A stretch of DNA of 64,000 nt from Sphingopyxis bauzanensis (GTDB lineage Bacteria > Pseudomonadota > Alphaproteobacteria > Sphingomonadales > Sphingomonadaceae), in assembly GCF_002205675.1 (NCBI RefSeq), contig NZ_NISK01000002.1:124001-188000 (forward strand). The letters run 5' to 3'. The first letter of the stretch is position 1, and the number at the start of each line of letters is the position of its first letter. A program made the translations under genes and the position numbers. The notes under the pieces are model-generated. The model was not told the origin of the DNA. It did not search any database and was given only the letters and a program-made list of their open reading frames with translations. Below are positions 8,447 to 16,444 of this stretch, piece by piece.

Positions 8447-9481
8447 GTGAACAGCAGCCTCCTTCTCACCACCTTCACCGGCGCTCAAGCCGGCCCAACA
8501 CTCATGGGCGTCGACGTCATCTGGGCCGGCACTTTACTGGCCGCGGTCGGCGTCTTCGCAGTATTGTTCGCCATTTATGGCGCGCTGACTGTGCGCAATC
8601 CGATGACCAAGCGCGTCAAGGCGCTCAACGACCGCCGCGAACAACTGAAAGCGGGAATCACCGCATCGACCGCAAAACGCCGCGCCAAGCTGGTTCGCAA
8701 AAACCAGCATGCCGACAAAATGCGCACCTTCCTGGGCAAGCTGCAAGTGCTGCAGGAAGAACAGATCAAAGAGGTTCAGCAGAAACTGGCACAGGCTGGT
8801 ATCCGATCAAAGGATCTGGCCGTCGCGGTGATCTTTGGCCGGTTGGTGCTGCCTATCGTGTTTGGCGGTCTCGCTGCTTTGCTGATCTATGGGCTCGACA
8901 TGTGGCCTGACCTGACGCCGTTCAAGCGTTCGGGCGCGACCATGGCGGCGCTCGTCCTTGGTTACAAAGCGCCCGATCTGTTCGTCCAGAACAAGCGAAC
9001 CAAGCGGACCGATGCCATTCGAAAAGGCCTTCCTGACGCGCTCGATCTGCTCGTGATCTGCGCCGAAGCCGGTTTGACGGTCGATTCTGCCTTTTCGCGC
9101 GTGTCGAAGGAACTGGGCCGCGCTTATCCCGAACTGGGCGAGGAATTCGCGCTCACCTCGATCGAGCTCGGCTTTTTGACCGAGCGCCGTCAGGCGTTCG
9201 AAAACCTGGCTTACCGCGTCGATCTGGAATCGGTGAAGGGTGTGGTCACGACCATGATCCAGACCGAAAAATACGGTACACCGCTCGCCAGCGCACTGCG
9301 CGTACTATCGGCAGAATTCCGCAACGAACGCATGATGCGCGCCGAAGAAAAGGCCGCGCGCTTGCCCGCGATCATGACGGTGCCGCTGATCCTGTTCATT
9401 CTGCCGGTGTTGTTCATCGTCATCTTGGGTCCGGCGGCCTGTTCGCTCAGCGATGCGATGTCGGGCGGCAGCTTCGGCTGA
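8447..9481 (+). CDS. tadC: Tad pilus inner-membrane platform protein TadC
   Basis: 344 residues with a GTG start. It is the paralogous partner of TadB: an N-terminal membrane segment, a Lys/Arg-rich cytoplasmic stretch, and the F domain (about 180-310; LPDALDLLVICAEAGLTVDS, QTEKYGTPLASALRVLSAEFR) ending in hydrophobic segments. It is the last gene of the pilus cluster and is followed by a strong hairpin terminator. No TadD-type TPR gene or TadE/F/G pseudopilin gene follows. Confidence 0.92.
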   Translation: MNSSLLLTTFTGAQAGPTLMGVDVIWAGTLLAAVGVFAVLFAIYGALTVRNPMTKRVKALNDRREQLKAGITASTAKRRAKLVRKNQHADKMRTFLGKLQVLQEEQIKEVQQKLAQAGIRSKDLAVAVIFGRLVLPIVFGGLAALLIYGLDMWPDLTPFKRSGATMAALVLGYKAPDLFVQNKRTKRTDAIRKGLPDALDLLVICAEAGLTVDSAFSRVSKELGRAYPELGEEFALTSIELGFLTERRQAFENLAYRVDLESVKGVVTTMIQTEKYGTPLASALRVLSAEFRNERMMRAEEKAARLPAIMTVPLILFILPVLFIVILGPAACSLSDAMSGGSFG

Positions 9482-9509
9482 TCGTCACGACGGTTCGAAG
9501 ACACGATAC

Positions 9510-9541
9510 AAGGGGCGGGCGCAAACCCGCCCCTTTTCGTT
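9510..9541 (+). terminator. Rho-independent terminator after tadC
   Basis: Stem GGGGCGGG (9512-9519) / CCCGCCCC (9526-9533), loop CGCAAA, followed by TTTTCGTTTT. It ends the Tad operon. The FAA-hydrolase gene converges onto it from the right, but the T-tract serves the plus strand. Confidence 0.8.
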
Positions 9542-10543
9542 TTACATCACCTGCTGTTCGATCGCACCAAAGATGCTGTGGTGGCGCTCGTCATCCATCC
9601 AGATACGAACGCTGTCGCCCTTTTGCATGAACGGCGTCTTCGGCTCGCCCTGCTGGATCGTTTCGACCGTCCGCACTTCCGCGAGGCAACTGTACCCCAG
9701 GCCACCCTCGGCAATCGGCTTGCCAGGTCCGCCATCGGCGTCGCGGTTCGATACCGTCCCCGATCCGATGATCGTCCCCGCCCCCAGATCGCGCGTCTTG
9801 GCCGCATGGGCGATCAGCGCCCCGAAATCGAACGTCATGTCTACACCGGCATCGGCACGGCCGAGCGGCTGGCCATTGAGGTCGACGCAGAGCGTGCCGT
9901 GCAGCTTGCCATCCCGCCAGCGTTCGCCCAGCGCCTCGGGCGTCACGAACGCCGGCGACATCGCGCTTGACGGCTTTGACTGGAAAAAGCCGAACCCTTT
10001 TGCAAGTTCGCCCGGGATCAAACCGCGCAGCGACACGTCGTTGGTCAGCCCGATCAGCAGAATCTTGTCGCGCGCCGCGACCGCGTCGATCCCCGCCGGT
10101 ACATCTCCGGTTACCACGACGACCTCAGCCTCCATATCGCAGCCCCACGCGGGATCGCCGAGCGGGATCGGGTCGCGCGGGCCAAGGAATACATCGCTGC
10201 CCCCCTGATACATCAGCGGATCGTGCCAGAAACTGTCGGGCATCTCGGCGCCGCGGGCCTGCCGCACCAGCGCGACATGGTTCACATAAGCGCTGCCGTC
10301 GGCCCATTGATACGCCCGCGGCAGCGGCGATGCGGCCTCGCGTTCGTGGAACCGCTCCTTGGGGATCGCATCGTGATTCAGGTCTTCGGCCAGCGCGGCG
10401 AGCCGCGGCGCGGCATAGGCCCAATTGTCGAGCGCAGCCTGCAAAGTCGGAACGATGTGACCGGCGTCGGCATACCAGGCCAGATCATCCGAAACGACGA
10501 CGAGGCGGCCGTCGCGGCCCTGTTTGAGCGAAGCTAGTTTCAC
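9542..10543 (-). CDS. Fumarylacetoacetate hydrolase (FAH) family protein
   Basis: 333 residues. An N-terminal FAH-like lobe (MKLASLKQGRDGRLVVVSDD) precedes the catalytic domain, with metal-ligand stretches DMEAEVVVVTGDVP and FDFGALIAHAAKTRDLGAG, the GTVSN motif and a C-terminal KGDSVRIWMDD. The family cleaves or decarboxylates beta-diketo acids or ring-fission products in aromatic and tyrosine catabolism; the substrate here is not determined. No other tyrosine-degradation genes adjoin it. A homogentisate-pathway fumarylacetoacetase would usually be longer (about 420 residues). Confidence 0.85.
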   Translation of the reverse strand: MKLASLKQGRDGRLVVVSDDLAWYADAGHIVPTLQAALDNWAYAAPRLAALAEDLNHDAIPKERFHEREAASPLPRAYQWADGSAYVNHVALVRQARGAEMPDSFWHDPLMYQGGSDVFLGPRDPIPLGDPAWGCDMEAEVVVVTGDVPAGIDAVAARDKILLIGLTNDVSLRGLIPGELAKGFGFFQSKPSSAMSPAFVTPEALGERWRDGKLHGTLCVDLNGQPLGRADAGVDMTFDFGALIAHAAKTRDLGAGTIIGSGTVSNRDADGGPGKPIAEGGLGYSCLAEVRTVETIQQGEPKTPFMQKGDSVRIWMDDERHHSIFGAIEQQVM

Positions 10544-10602
10544 GAAAACTCCTTTGGCTGGCGACGCGGCTGAACCGACATCGCTTGGCTAAGGAGCGAA
10601 AA

Positions 10603-11019
10603 TCAGCGCGACGTCGTAATCGAAGCGAAACAGGTAAAGCCGCTCTGCCCCGCCTGCAAGCGCCGGATGTACTGAAGATACGCCTGCGACTGATTATACG
10701 TCGTGCCGGGCAGTGTCTGACCGCGGAACGCACGCTTCACTTCTTCGCCGGTAAAGGGCCGCAGCGCGCCCGGAAATGCGCCCTTGGTTCCCGGCGCGAC
10801 CAGCTTGCCCTGGGTGTCGATGAATTTTCCGACGCCGCCCGGGCCAGGGACGGGAATTTGGCAGTTCATCACCGACACCGCGGTCTGCGCAAAGGCGGGG
10901 CGGATCGTCAGTGCCGCCGACACCCCCACCGCTCCCAACGCCAGCATGCGCCGCCGCGAGGGAATGGCATCGCCTGCTTCGACGGCGTTTTCAGTGGGAA
11001 TTTCGCGCTTATCCATCAT
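10603..11019 (-). CDS. Hypothetical Tat-exported protein
   Basis: About 138 residues with a twin-arginine-type signal: SRRRMLALGAVGVSAALTIRP followed by AFAQ, a likely signal-peptidase site. The mature part (~90 residues) contains NCQIPVPGPGGVGKFIDTQG and a C-terminal Cys (SGFTCFAS), which could form a disulfide. I do not recognise a family. The start is uncertain: tandem ATGs lie at 11019 and 11016, and a TTG at 11055 is less likely. It is divergent from the histidine kinase gene. Confidence 0.6.
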   Translation of the reverse strand: MMDKREIPTENAVEAGDAIPSRRRMLALGAVGVSAALTIRPAFAQTAVSVMNCQIPVPGPGGVGKFIDTQGKLVAPGTKGAFPGALRPFTGEEVKRAFRGQTLPGTTYNQSQAYLQYIRRLQAGQSGFTCFASITTSR

Positions 11020-11161
11020 CGGCGCATAACCCAATGAGGACGCAAGGAAAAGCAAAACACCGCTGACGACCGCCTACATCCCGGTTTGGGACATTCGCCG
11101 CACAAGCGTTAACACCTGCAAACGGCCTTGCGTCCGCCCCTTGCTTCGTGCGAGGCGGCGG

Positions 11162-12397
11162 ATGATGTTCGACCGCCTGTCCAGCCTCGTCATTGGGCTC
11201 ACAATGATCGTCATCGCGGCGATTTTTGCCGTGCTGACGGGCGGCGACCTGCTGGCCATCGCGATCATGACCTTCGCCGGCTTTGCTGGTGCCGGCATCG
11301 TTTACAGAGCGCTTCCGCTTGCGGCCCCCGATCGCTCGGGCACCCTGCCCGCCCCGGCGGAGACTGCGCCGATATCGCTGCTTCGTCACCCCGATTTTGC
11401 GCATTGGGTCGATCAGGAAAAAGAACCGTTGCTCGGCACCGCCGATAATATCGTGACCATCGCCAATGACGCCGCGGTCAGACTGCTCGGGCGCCATATC
11501 GTCGGCGCCGACGTGCGAACCGCGATACGTCACCCGGCGGCAACCGAATGGCTGTCACGCATCCAGGGCGGCACGCCGCTGGAACCGGTCAATCTGATCG
11601 ATTTTCCGCGGCCGGGCCAGCGCTGGACGATGCGGATCGCAGAGCTGTCGGGCAGTGAAAACATCATCTTTCTGTCCGACCGTTCGGCGATCGACGCCGC
11701 CGACCGCATGCGGTCGGATTTTGTCGCCAACGCCAGCCACGAATTGCGTACACCGCTCGCGGCGATCCTCGGCTATGTCGAGACATTGCAGGAAATGAAC
11801 GGCGAAACCGACGCGCCAACCCGCGACCGGTTTCTATCGATCATCGAGCGCGAAGCGCGGCGGATGCAGCAGCTTGTGATCGATCTCCTGTCGATCTCGC
11901 GGGTCGAGGCCGACCGTTTTCGCCGTCCGACGGCGACGGTCGATCTCGCCATGATCGTTCGCACCGCCATTGGCCAGCTGAGCGACAGCGAACCCGCGCG
12001 CGCGAAGGATCTGGTGGCCAAGCTCGGCGACGGTGCGCAGCCGATGCTGGGCGATGAGGCCCAGCTCAGCCAGCTCGCGCACAACATCATTTCGAACGCG
12101 ATGAAATATGGCCACGCCGGAACCCCGGTGACGGTCGAGCTGATACGCGAGGGCAGCCGCGTGCGCCTGTCGGTCAGCGATCAAGGCGACGGCATCGCGC
12201 CCGATCATCTGCCGCGGCTGACGGAACGTTTCTATCGCGTCGACGAGGCGCGCAGCCGCTCGGTCGGCGGCACCGGGCTTGGCCTCGCGATCGTCAAGCA
12301 TATCGGCGAGCGCCACCAGGGGCAGCTCGATATTGACAGCCAAGTCGGCAGAGGAACGCGGGTTTCGGTGACATTTCCCTTGCTGAGCGAAGGCTGA
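11162..12397 (+). CDS. phoR: PhoR-like sensor histidine kinase
   Basis: 411 residues: two N-terminal membrane segments (about 7-27 and 29-50) with almost no periplasmic loop, a PAS-like domain (about 75-175), HisKA with phospho-acceptor H193 (NASHELRTPLAAILGY), and HATPase with N-box HNIISNAMKYG, G1 DQGDGIAP and G2 GGTGLGLAIVKHI. This architecture matches PhoR, which senses phosphate through the Pst transporter. No phoB, pst or phoU gene is adjacent, so the partner must be elsewhere. The first of two tandem ATGs (11162) was taken, behind a weak AGGCGG. Confidence 0.75.
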   Translation: MMFDRLSSLVIGLTMIVIAAIFAVLTGGDLLAIAIMTFAGFAGAGIVYRALPLAAPDRSGTLPAPAETAPISLLRHPDFAHWVDQEKEPLLGTADNIVTIANDAAVRLLGRHIVGADVRTAIRHPAATEWLSRIQGGTPLEPVNLIDFPRPGQRWTMRIAELSGSENIIFLSDRSAIDAADRMRSDFVANASHELRTPLAAILGYVETLQEMNGETDAPTRDRFLSIIEREARRMQQLVIDLLSISRVEADRFRRPTATVDLAMIVRTAIGQLSDSEPARAKDLVAKLGDGAQPMLGDEAQLSQLAHNIISNAMKYGHAGTPVTVELIREGSRVRLSVSDQGDGIAPDHLPRLTERFYRVDEARSRSVGGTGLGLAIVKHIGERHQGQLDIDSQVGRGTRVSVTFPLLSEG

Positions 12398-12585
12398 CGG
12401 CCCGCGCGCGGGACCGCGAAAACCGGCTAGTCCTTGACTTTTGGCCCTGAATGGCCCATCTTCAACAGGCTATCGTCGCTTTCGACGGATTTTGTTGCCG
12501 CATTGGCAGGACATTCCTTCCTCACGCTTCCTGGCGCCGCCGATATGAATCGGTGGTAACTCCGCTTCCGTGAAAGGAACGACCC

Positions 12586-12792
12586 ATGCCCACCGGCACC
12601 GTAAAATTTTTCAACACCGACAAAGGCTATGGCTTTATTGCCAACGAGGATGGCTCGGGCGACAGCTTCGTCCACATCACCGCCCTCGAACGCGCCGGCA
12701 TGTCGACGCTGAACAAGGATCAGCGCGTTTCTTACGATCTGGAAACCGACCAGCGCGGCAAAGTGTCCGCCGTCAACATCCAGTCGGCCTGA
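12586..12792 (+). CDS. CspA-family cold shock protein
   Basis: A 68-residue single cold-shock domain with RNP1 KGYGFIANEDG and RNP2 DSFVHITAL. It is an RNA chaperone that melts secondary structure and antagonises termination. AAGGA lies 7 bases before the ATG. The gene follows 188 bp of non-coding DNA after phoR, enough for the long 5' leader typical of cold-shock mRNAs. Its TGA is three bases before the TTG of an IF-1 gene, so the two are probably co-translated. Confidence 0.93.
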   Translation: MPTGTVKFFNTDKGYGFIANEDGSGDSFVHITALERAGMSTLNKDQRVSYDLETDQRGKVSAVNIQSA

Positions 12793-12795
12793 TCT

Positions 12796-13059
12796 TTGGC
12801 CAAAGAGGAACTACTGACCCTCGACGGCCAGATCGATGAGATCCTTCCCGACGGACGCTTTGGCGTCACGCTGGAAAATGACCATCGGATCATCGCTTAT
12901 ACGGCAGGCCGGATGCGACGTTTTCGTATCCGGTCGGTCGTCGGCGATGCCGTTCGCGTCGAAATGACACCTTATGACCTGACCAAAGGCCGCATCATCT
13001 ATCGTGATCGCGGCGCCGGTCCGGCCGGTAGCGGTCCGCGCAAGGGCAACCGGCGCTGA
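12796..13059 (+). CDS. infA: Translation initiation factor IF-1 paralogue with basic tail
   Basis: 87 residues: a full S1/OB-fold IF-1 ([19 protein letters not shown] through [18 protein letters not shown]) plus about 15 extra residues ([15 protein letters not shown]) beyond the usual ~72. IF-1 binds the 30S A site. The start is a TTG three bases after the csp stop with no Shine-Dalgarno, implying coupling to csp translation. The housekeeping infA is probably elsewhere; an extended IF-1 beside a csp gene looks like a cold-adaptation module. It could also be the only infA, which the window cannot settle. Confidence 0.85.
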   Translation: MAKEELLTLDGQIDEILPDGRFGVTLENDHRIIAYTAGRMRRFRIRSVVGDAVRVEMTPYDLTKGRIIYRDRGAGPAGSGPRKGNRR

Positions 13060-13096
13060 CCCCCGATAACAAAAACATGAATGAATACAGGATAAT

Positions 13097-13237
13097 ATGA
13101 ACTTAATTTCGAATAGCTTTCCTTCCCTTCTCCGCCCCTATGCCGCGATCAACGCGCCAGCGCGGAAAACCAGTCGGCGATCGCCGACCCTGTCGCAAAG
13201 CGAATTGCGCCGCCTGATCGCCCAGATGATCGACTGA
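13097..13237 (+). CDS. Small hypothetical protein (46 aa)
   Basis: A 46-codon reading frame too short for usual gene calling: MNLISNSFPSLLRPYAAINA, a basic middle (ARKTSRRS), then a likely helix SQSELRRLIAQMID. AGGA lies 4 bases before the ATG. It fills the otherwise empty space between infA and the next small gene and is in the same orientation. I do not recognise a family; conservation in relatives would be needed to confirm it. Confidence 0.45.
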   Translation: MNLISNSFPSLLRPYAAINAPARKTSRRSPTLSQSELRRLIAQMID

Positions 13238-13287
13238 CCCAAATCAGACCGACCGACTAACCCACCCCAGACCAAAGGATACCCGCC

Positions 13288-13527
13288 ATGTCGAACACCA
13301 GTGACTTCTATCAGGCCCAGGCCGATAAATGCGCCGTCGACGCGGCGGCCAGCACTTTGTCGCAGGTTCGCGACCGCAATCTGCGCGCCGAACAGGCGTG
13401 GCGCACGATGGCCGAACGTCTGGTTCAGACCGAAGCCACGCGCGCCCGCCAGGTCGCTGCGACCGCAGCCAAGGCCGAGGCGAACGCCGAAGCCGCCGCG
13501 ATGCAGATGGACGACCTGGACCGTTAA
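13288..13527 (+). CDS. Small helical hypothetical protein (79 aa)
   Basis: A 79-residue, Ala/Gln/Glu/Arg-rich protein predicted to be almost entirely alpha-helical or coiled coil (QAQADKCAVDAAAS, QVRDRNLRAEQAWRTMAERL, then EATRARQVAATAAKAEANAE) with an acidic end (MQMDDLDR). There is no signal peptide or membrane segment. AAGGA lies 10 bases before the ATG. The function is unknown; it lies downstream of csp-infA and may share their transcript. Its stop overlaps the stop of the convergent aminotransferase gene. Confidence 0.75.
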   Translation: MSNTSDFYQAQADKCAVDAAASTLSQVRDRNLRAEQAWRTMAERLVQTEATRARQVAATAAKAEANAEAAAMQMDDLDR

Positions 13528-14846
13528 TCGACCGCGTCGAGCAGGTCGGCAATCTTCCCGAACATCTCGTCAATCTGCGTTTTTTCGACGATCAGGGGCG
13601 GCGACAGGGCGATAATATCGCCCGTCGCGCGCACCAGCAGGCCATTGTCGAAACAGGCATGGAACAGTTCCATCGCGCGCGCCGTCGGCGCGCCGGGGCG
13701 CGGTTCCAGTTCGATTCCGGCCACCAGCCCGATGGTGCGAACATCGATGATGTGCCGCTTGCCCTTCAGGCTATGCGCCGCATCTTCCCAATAGCTGCCG
13801 AGCTCGCTCGCGCGGTCGAACAGACTGTCGCGCGCGTATAGGTCGAGCGTCGCCAGCCCCGCCGCGCTCGCCAGCGGGTGCCCAGAATAGGTGTAACCAT
13901 GGAACAGTTCGATGCCCGCATCGACGCTGTCGAGCACCGCATCGTGCAGTTCGCGCTTCACCGCCACCGCGCCCATCGGCACCGCAGCGTTGGTTAGCCC
14001 CTTCGCCATCGTGATGATGTCGGGTGTCACCCCCCACTGCCCCGCCGCGGTCGCGCCGCCGACGCGGCCAAACGCCGTGATTACCTCGTCGAAGATCAGG
14101 ATGATGCCGTGCTTGTCGCAAATTTCGCGCAGCCGCTGGAGATAGCCGACTGGCGGAACGAGCACCCCGGTCGATCCCGCCATCGGCTCGACGATCACCG
14201 CTGCAATCGTCTCGGCGCCGTGCAGGTCGACAAGCCGCTGCAGGTCATCGGCCAGCTCGGCGCCATGCTGCGGAAAGCCGCGCGTGAATGCGTTGCGTGC
14301 GATGTCGTGCGTATGGCGCAGATGATCGACGCCAGGCAAACCGCCTCCGAACGCGCGCCGGTTGTTGACCAGCCCACCAACGCTGATCCCGCCAAAGCCG
14401 GTACCATGATAGCCGCGCTCGCGCCCGATCAGCCGCGTCCGTGTCCCCTGCCCCTTGGCGCGCTGGATCGCGAGCGCAATTTTTAGTGCTGTATCAACCG
14501 ATTCGGAGCCGCTGTTGGTAAAGAATATCCGGTCGAGGCCATCGGGCATCAGCGCCGCGAGCCGCTGCGCCAGCTCAAACGGCAACGGGTGGCCAAGCTG
14601 AAACGTCGGCGCGAAATCAAGCGTTGCCGCGGCCCTTGCGATCGCGTCGGTAATCTCGGGGCGGCAATGTCCCGCATTGCTGCACCACAGCCCCGACGTC
14701 CCGTCGAGGATTGTCCGCCCATTGCTGCTCTGATAATATATCCCGCTCGCCGATACGAGCTGGCGCGGGTTCGCCTTGTAGGACCGGTTCGCGGTAAACG
14801 GCATCCAGAATGCCGCCAGCGGATCATTTTCGCCCTTCATCGCCAT
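13524..14846 (-). CDS. Omega-amino acid (beta-alanine)-pyruvate aminotransferase
   Basis: 440 residues, class III PLP aminotransferase. The N-terminal FWMPFTANRSYKANPR motif is the hallmark of beta-alanine/omega-amino acid-pyruvate transaminases. Further motifs are FFTNSGSESVDTALK, the PLP-site IFDEVITAFGR, and the Schiff-base lysine in MAKGLTNAAVPMGA. It transfers the terminal amino group of beta-alanine, GABA or putrescine to pyruvate. The ATG at 14846 sits just after AAGGAG, with another ATG two codons later; longer in-frame extensions lack conservation. It is divergent from puuA and fits polyamine end-product catabolism. Confidence 0.9.
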   Translation of the reverse strand: MAMKGENDPLAAFWMPFTANRSYKANPRQLVSASGIYYQSSNGRTILDGTSGLWCSNAGHCRPEITDAIARAAATLDFAPTFQLGHPLPFELAQRLAALMPDGLDRIFFTNSGSESVDTALKIALAIQRAKGQGTRTRLIGRERGYHGTGFGGISVGGLVNNRRAFGGGLPGVDHLRHTHDIARNAFTRGFPQHGAELADDLQRLVDLHGAETIAAVIVEPMAGSTGVLVPPVGYLQRLREICDKHGIILIFDEVITAFGRVGGATAAGQWGVTPDIITMAKGLTNAAVPMGAVAVKRELHDAVLDSVDAGIELFHGYTYSGHPLASAAGLATLDLYARDSLFDRASELGSYWEDAAHSLKGKRHIIDVRTIGLVAGIELEPRPGAPTARAMELFHACFDNGLLVRATGDIIALSPPLIVEKTQIDEMFGKIADLLDAVD

Positions 14847-15083
14847 CGTCTCCTTGCCCTGCGCATCAGTACCGCCCATCCTTGCCCTGCTTGACGACGA
14901 GGCGAGCGCCTGGTCAAGCCCGGTCCGCCCAGATTGAAGCCTTGCCAATAGTGCGCAAGCAAAGAAACCAGCATATAACCATGCCAAAAGTGGCTGAATA
15001 GCGTCCCCCTCTGGCGCTCCATCGATCCTTGCGATACGCTGCCACTGCACAACGGGCCAACCTTTCGGCCCAATCGGGGGCGC

Positions 15084-16430
15084 ATGTCAGTCAATCTGGA
15101 ACAATGGATCAGCGACCATAAGATCGACGAAGTCGAATGTATCGTCCCCGACATCAACGGGGTCCAGCGCGGCAAGGTGCTGCCGGCCAAGAAGTTTCTG
15201 GCATCGGTGAAGGACAAGTCGCTGCGCATCCCTGGTAGCGTGTTCATCTGCACGATCGACGGCCATTATCCTGAGGATATCGACGACATCTGGGACAAGG
15301 ATCCCGACAAGATCCTGATCGCCGATCCCGACACCATCTGCGTCGCGCCGGGATTCAAGTCGCCGACCGCCTTCGTGATCGCCGACGTGCTCAACCGCGA
15401 CGGCAGCGAGGTCGATATCGCCCCGCGCACCATCCTGAAAAAAGTGCTCGCGCTCTATGCCGAAAAGGGCTGGCGGCCGGTCATCGCGCCCGAGGTTGAA
15501 TTTTACCTGGTGTCGCAGAATGTCGATCCCGACTTTCCGCTGACCCCGCCGACCGGTCAGTCGGGACGCAGCGAGTCCGCCAGTCAGCCTTACGGACTGG
15601 AAGCGATGAACGAATATGAGGATATCATCGATCATATCTATGACGATTGCGAGCTGATGGGGCTCGATATCGACACGATGATCCACGAAATGGGCGCCGC
15701 GCAGCTCGAGGTCAATTTCGAGCATGGCGATCCGCTGCGGCTCGCCGACGAGGTGTTCCTGTTCAAGCGGGCGGTGCGCAGCGTTGCCAAGCAGCACGGC
15801 GTCTATGCGACGTTCATGGCCAATCCCATGGCGGGCCAGCCCGGCAGCGCGATGCACATTCACCAGTCGGTCGTCGACGCGGCGACCGGCAAGAACCTGT
15901 TCTCGACCGCCAACGGCCGCGATAGCGCGATGTTCCGCAGCTATATCGCCGGCCTCGTCCGCTACATGCCTCAGATCGCACCGCTGTGGGCGCCCAACGT
16001 CAACAGCTTCCGCCGCATGCGTCCCGACAGCGCGGCGCCGATCAACGTCCAGTGGGGCGAGGATAACCGCTCGTGCGGGTTCCGGGTGCCGATTTCGGAA
16101 AAGGCCAATCGCCGCGTCGAAAATCGCCTGCCCGGCGCCGACAGCAACCCCTATCTGGCGATCGCGGCGTCGCTGATCTGCGGTTACATCGGCGTTGTCG
16201 ATCGCATGGTCCCGGCGAAATCGATCACCGGCAGCGCGTACAACCGCGCCCGCACCCTGCCCCGCACGCTGGAAGCCGCGCTCGACCGGTTCAGCTCGTG
16301 CAAGAAGGTGCGCAATCTGCTCGGCGACGATTTCTTCGAAATCTTCTTCGCGGTGAAGGATTATGAGCTGTTCAACTACCAGTCGGTGGTGTCGAGCTGG
16401 GAACGCGAACATCTGTTGATGCGGGTCTGA
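15084..16430 (+). CDS. puuA: Gamma-glutamylpolyamine synthetase (PuuA-like, GS family), copy 1
   Basis: 448 residues, glutamine-synthetase fold: a short beta-Grasp N-domain (VECIVPDINGVQRGKVLP) and the catalytic domain with the metal-site EVEFYLV, AAQLEVNFEHGD, GSAMHIHQSV and the nucleotide/Arg motif NRRVENRLPGADSNPYLAIAA. The short GS-like form, with puuB immediately downstream, points to ATP-dependent gamma-glutamylation of putrescine or another amine rather than ammonia assimilation. It opens a plus-strand operon. The exact amine cannot be read from the sequence. Confidence 0.85.
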   Translation: MSVNLEQWISDHKIDEVECIVPDINGVQRGKVLPAKKFLASVKDKSLRIPGSVFICTIDGHYPEDIDDIWDKDPDKILIADPDTICVAPGFKSPTAFVIADVLNRDGSEVDIAPRTILKKVLALYAEKGWRPVIAPEVEFYLVSQNVDPDFPLTPPTGQSGRSESASQPYGLEAMNEYEDIIDHIYDDCELMGLDIDTMIHEMGAAQLEVNFEHGDPLRLADEVFLFKRAVRSVAKQHGVYATFMANPMAGQPGSAMHIHQSVVDAATGKNLFSTANGRDSAMFRSYIAGLVRYMPQIAPLWAPNVNSFRRMRPDSAAPINVQWGEDNRSCGFRVPISEKANRRVENRLPGADSNPYLAIAASLICGYIGVVDRMVPAKSITGSAYNRARTLPRTLEAALDRFSSCKKVRNLLGDDFFEIFFAVKDYELFNYQSVVSSWEREHLLMRV

Positions 16431-16444
16431 CCCGCATTCCCACC

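Noticed and set aside
7123..8478. A 451-codon minus-strand frame opposite cpaE/tadB
   Set aside because: It crosses two well-supported pilus genes and is rich in His/Arg/Asp as expected of antisense frames in GC-rich DNA.
12398..12585. A riboswitch or strong promoter upstream of csp
   Set aside because: TTGACT at 12434 has no convincing -10 at proper spacing and no known riboswitch fold is recognisable; a cold-shock 5' leader remains possible but unproven.
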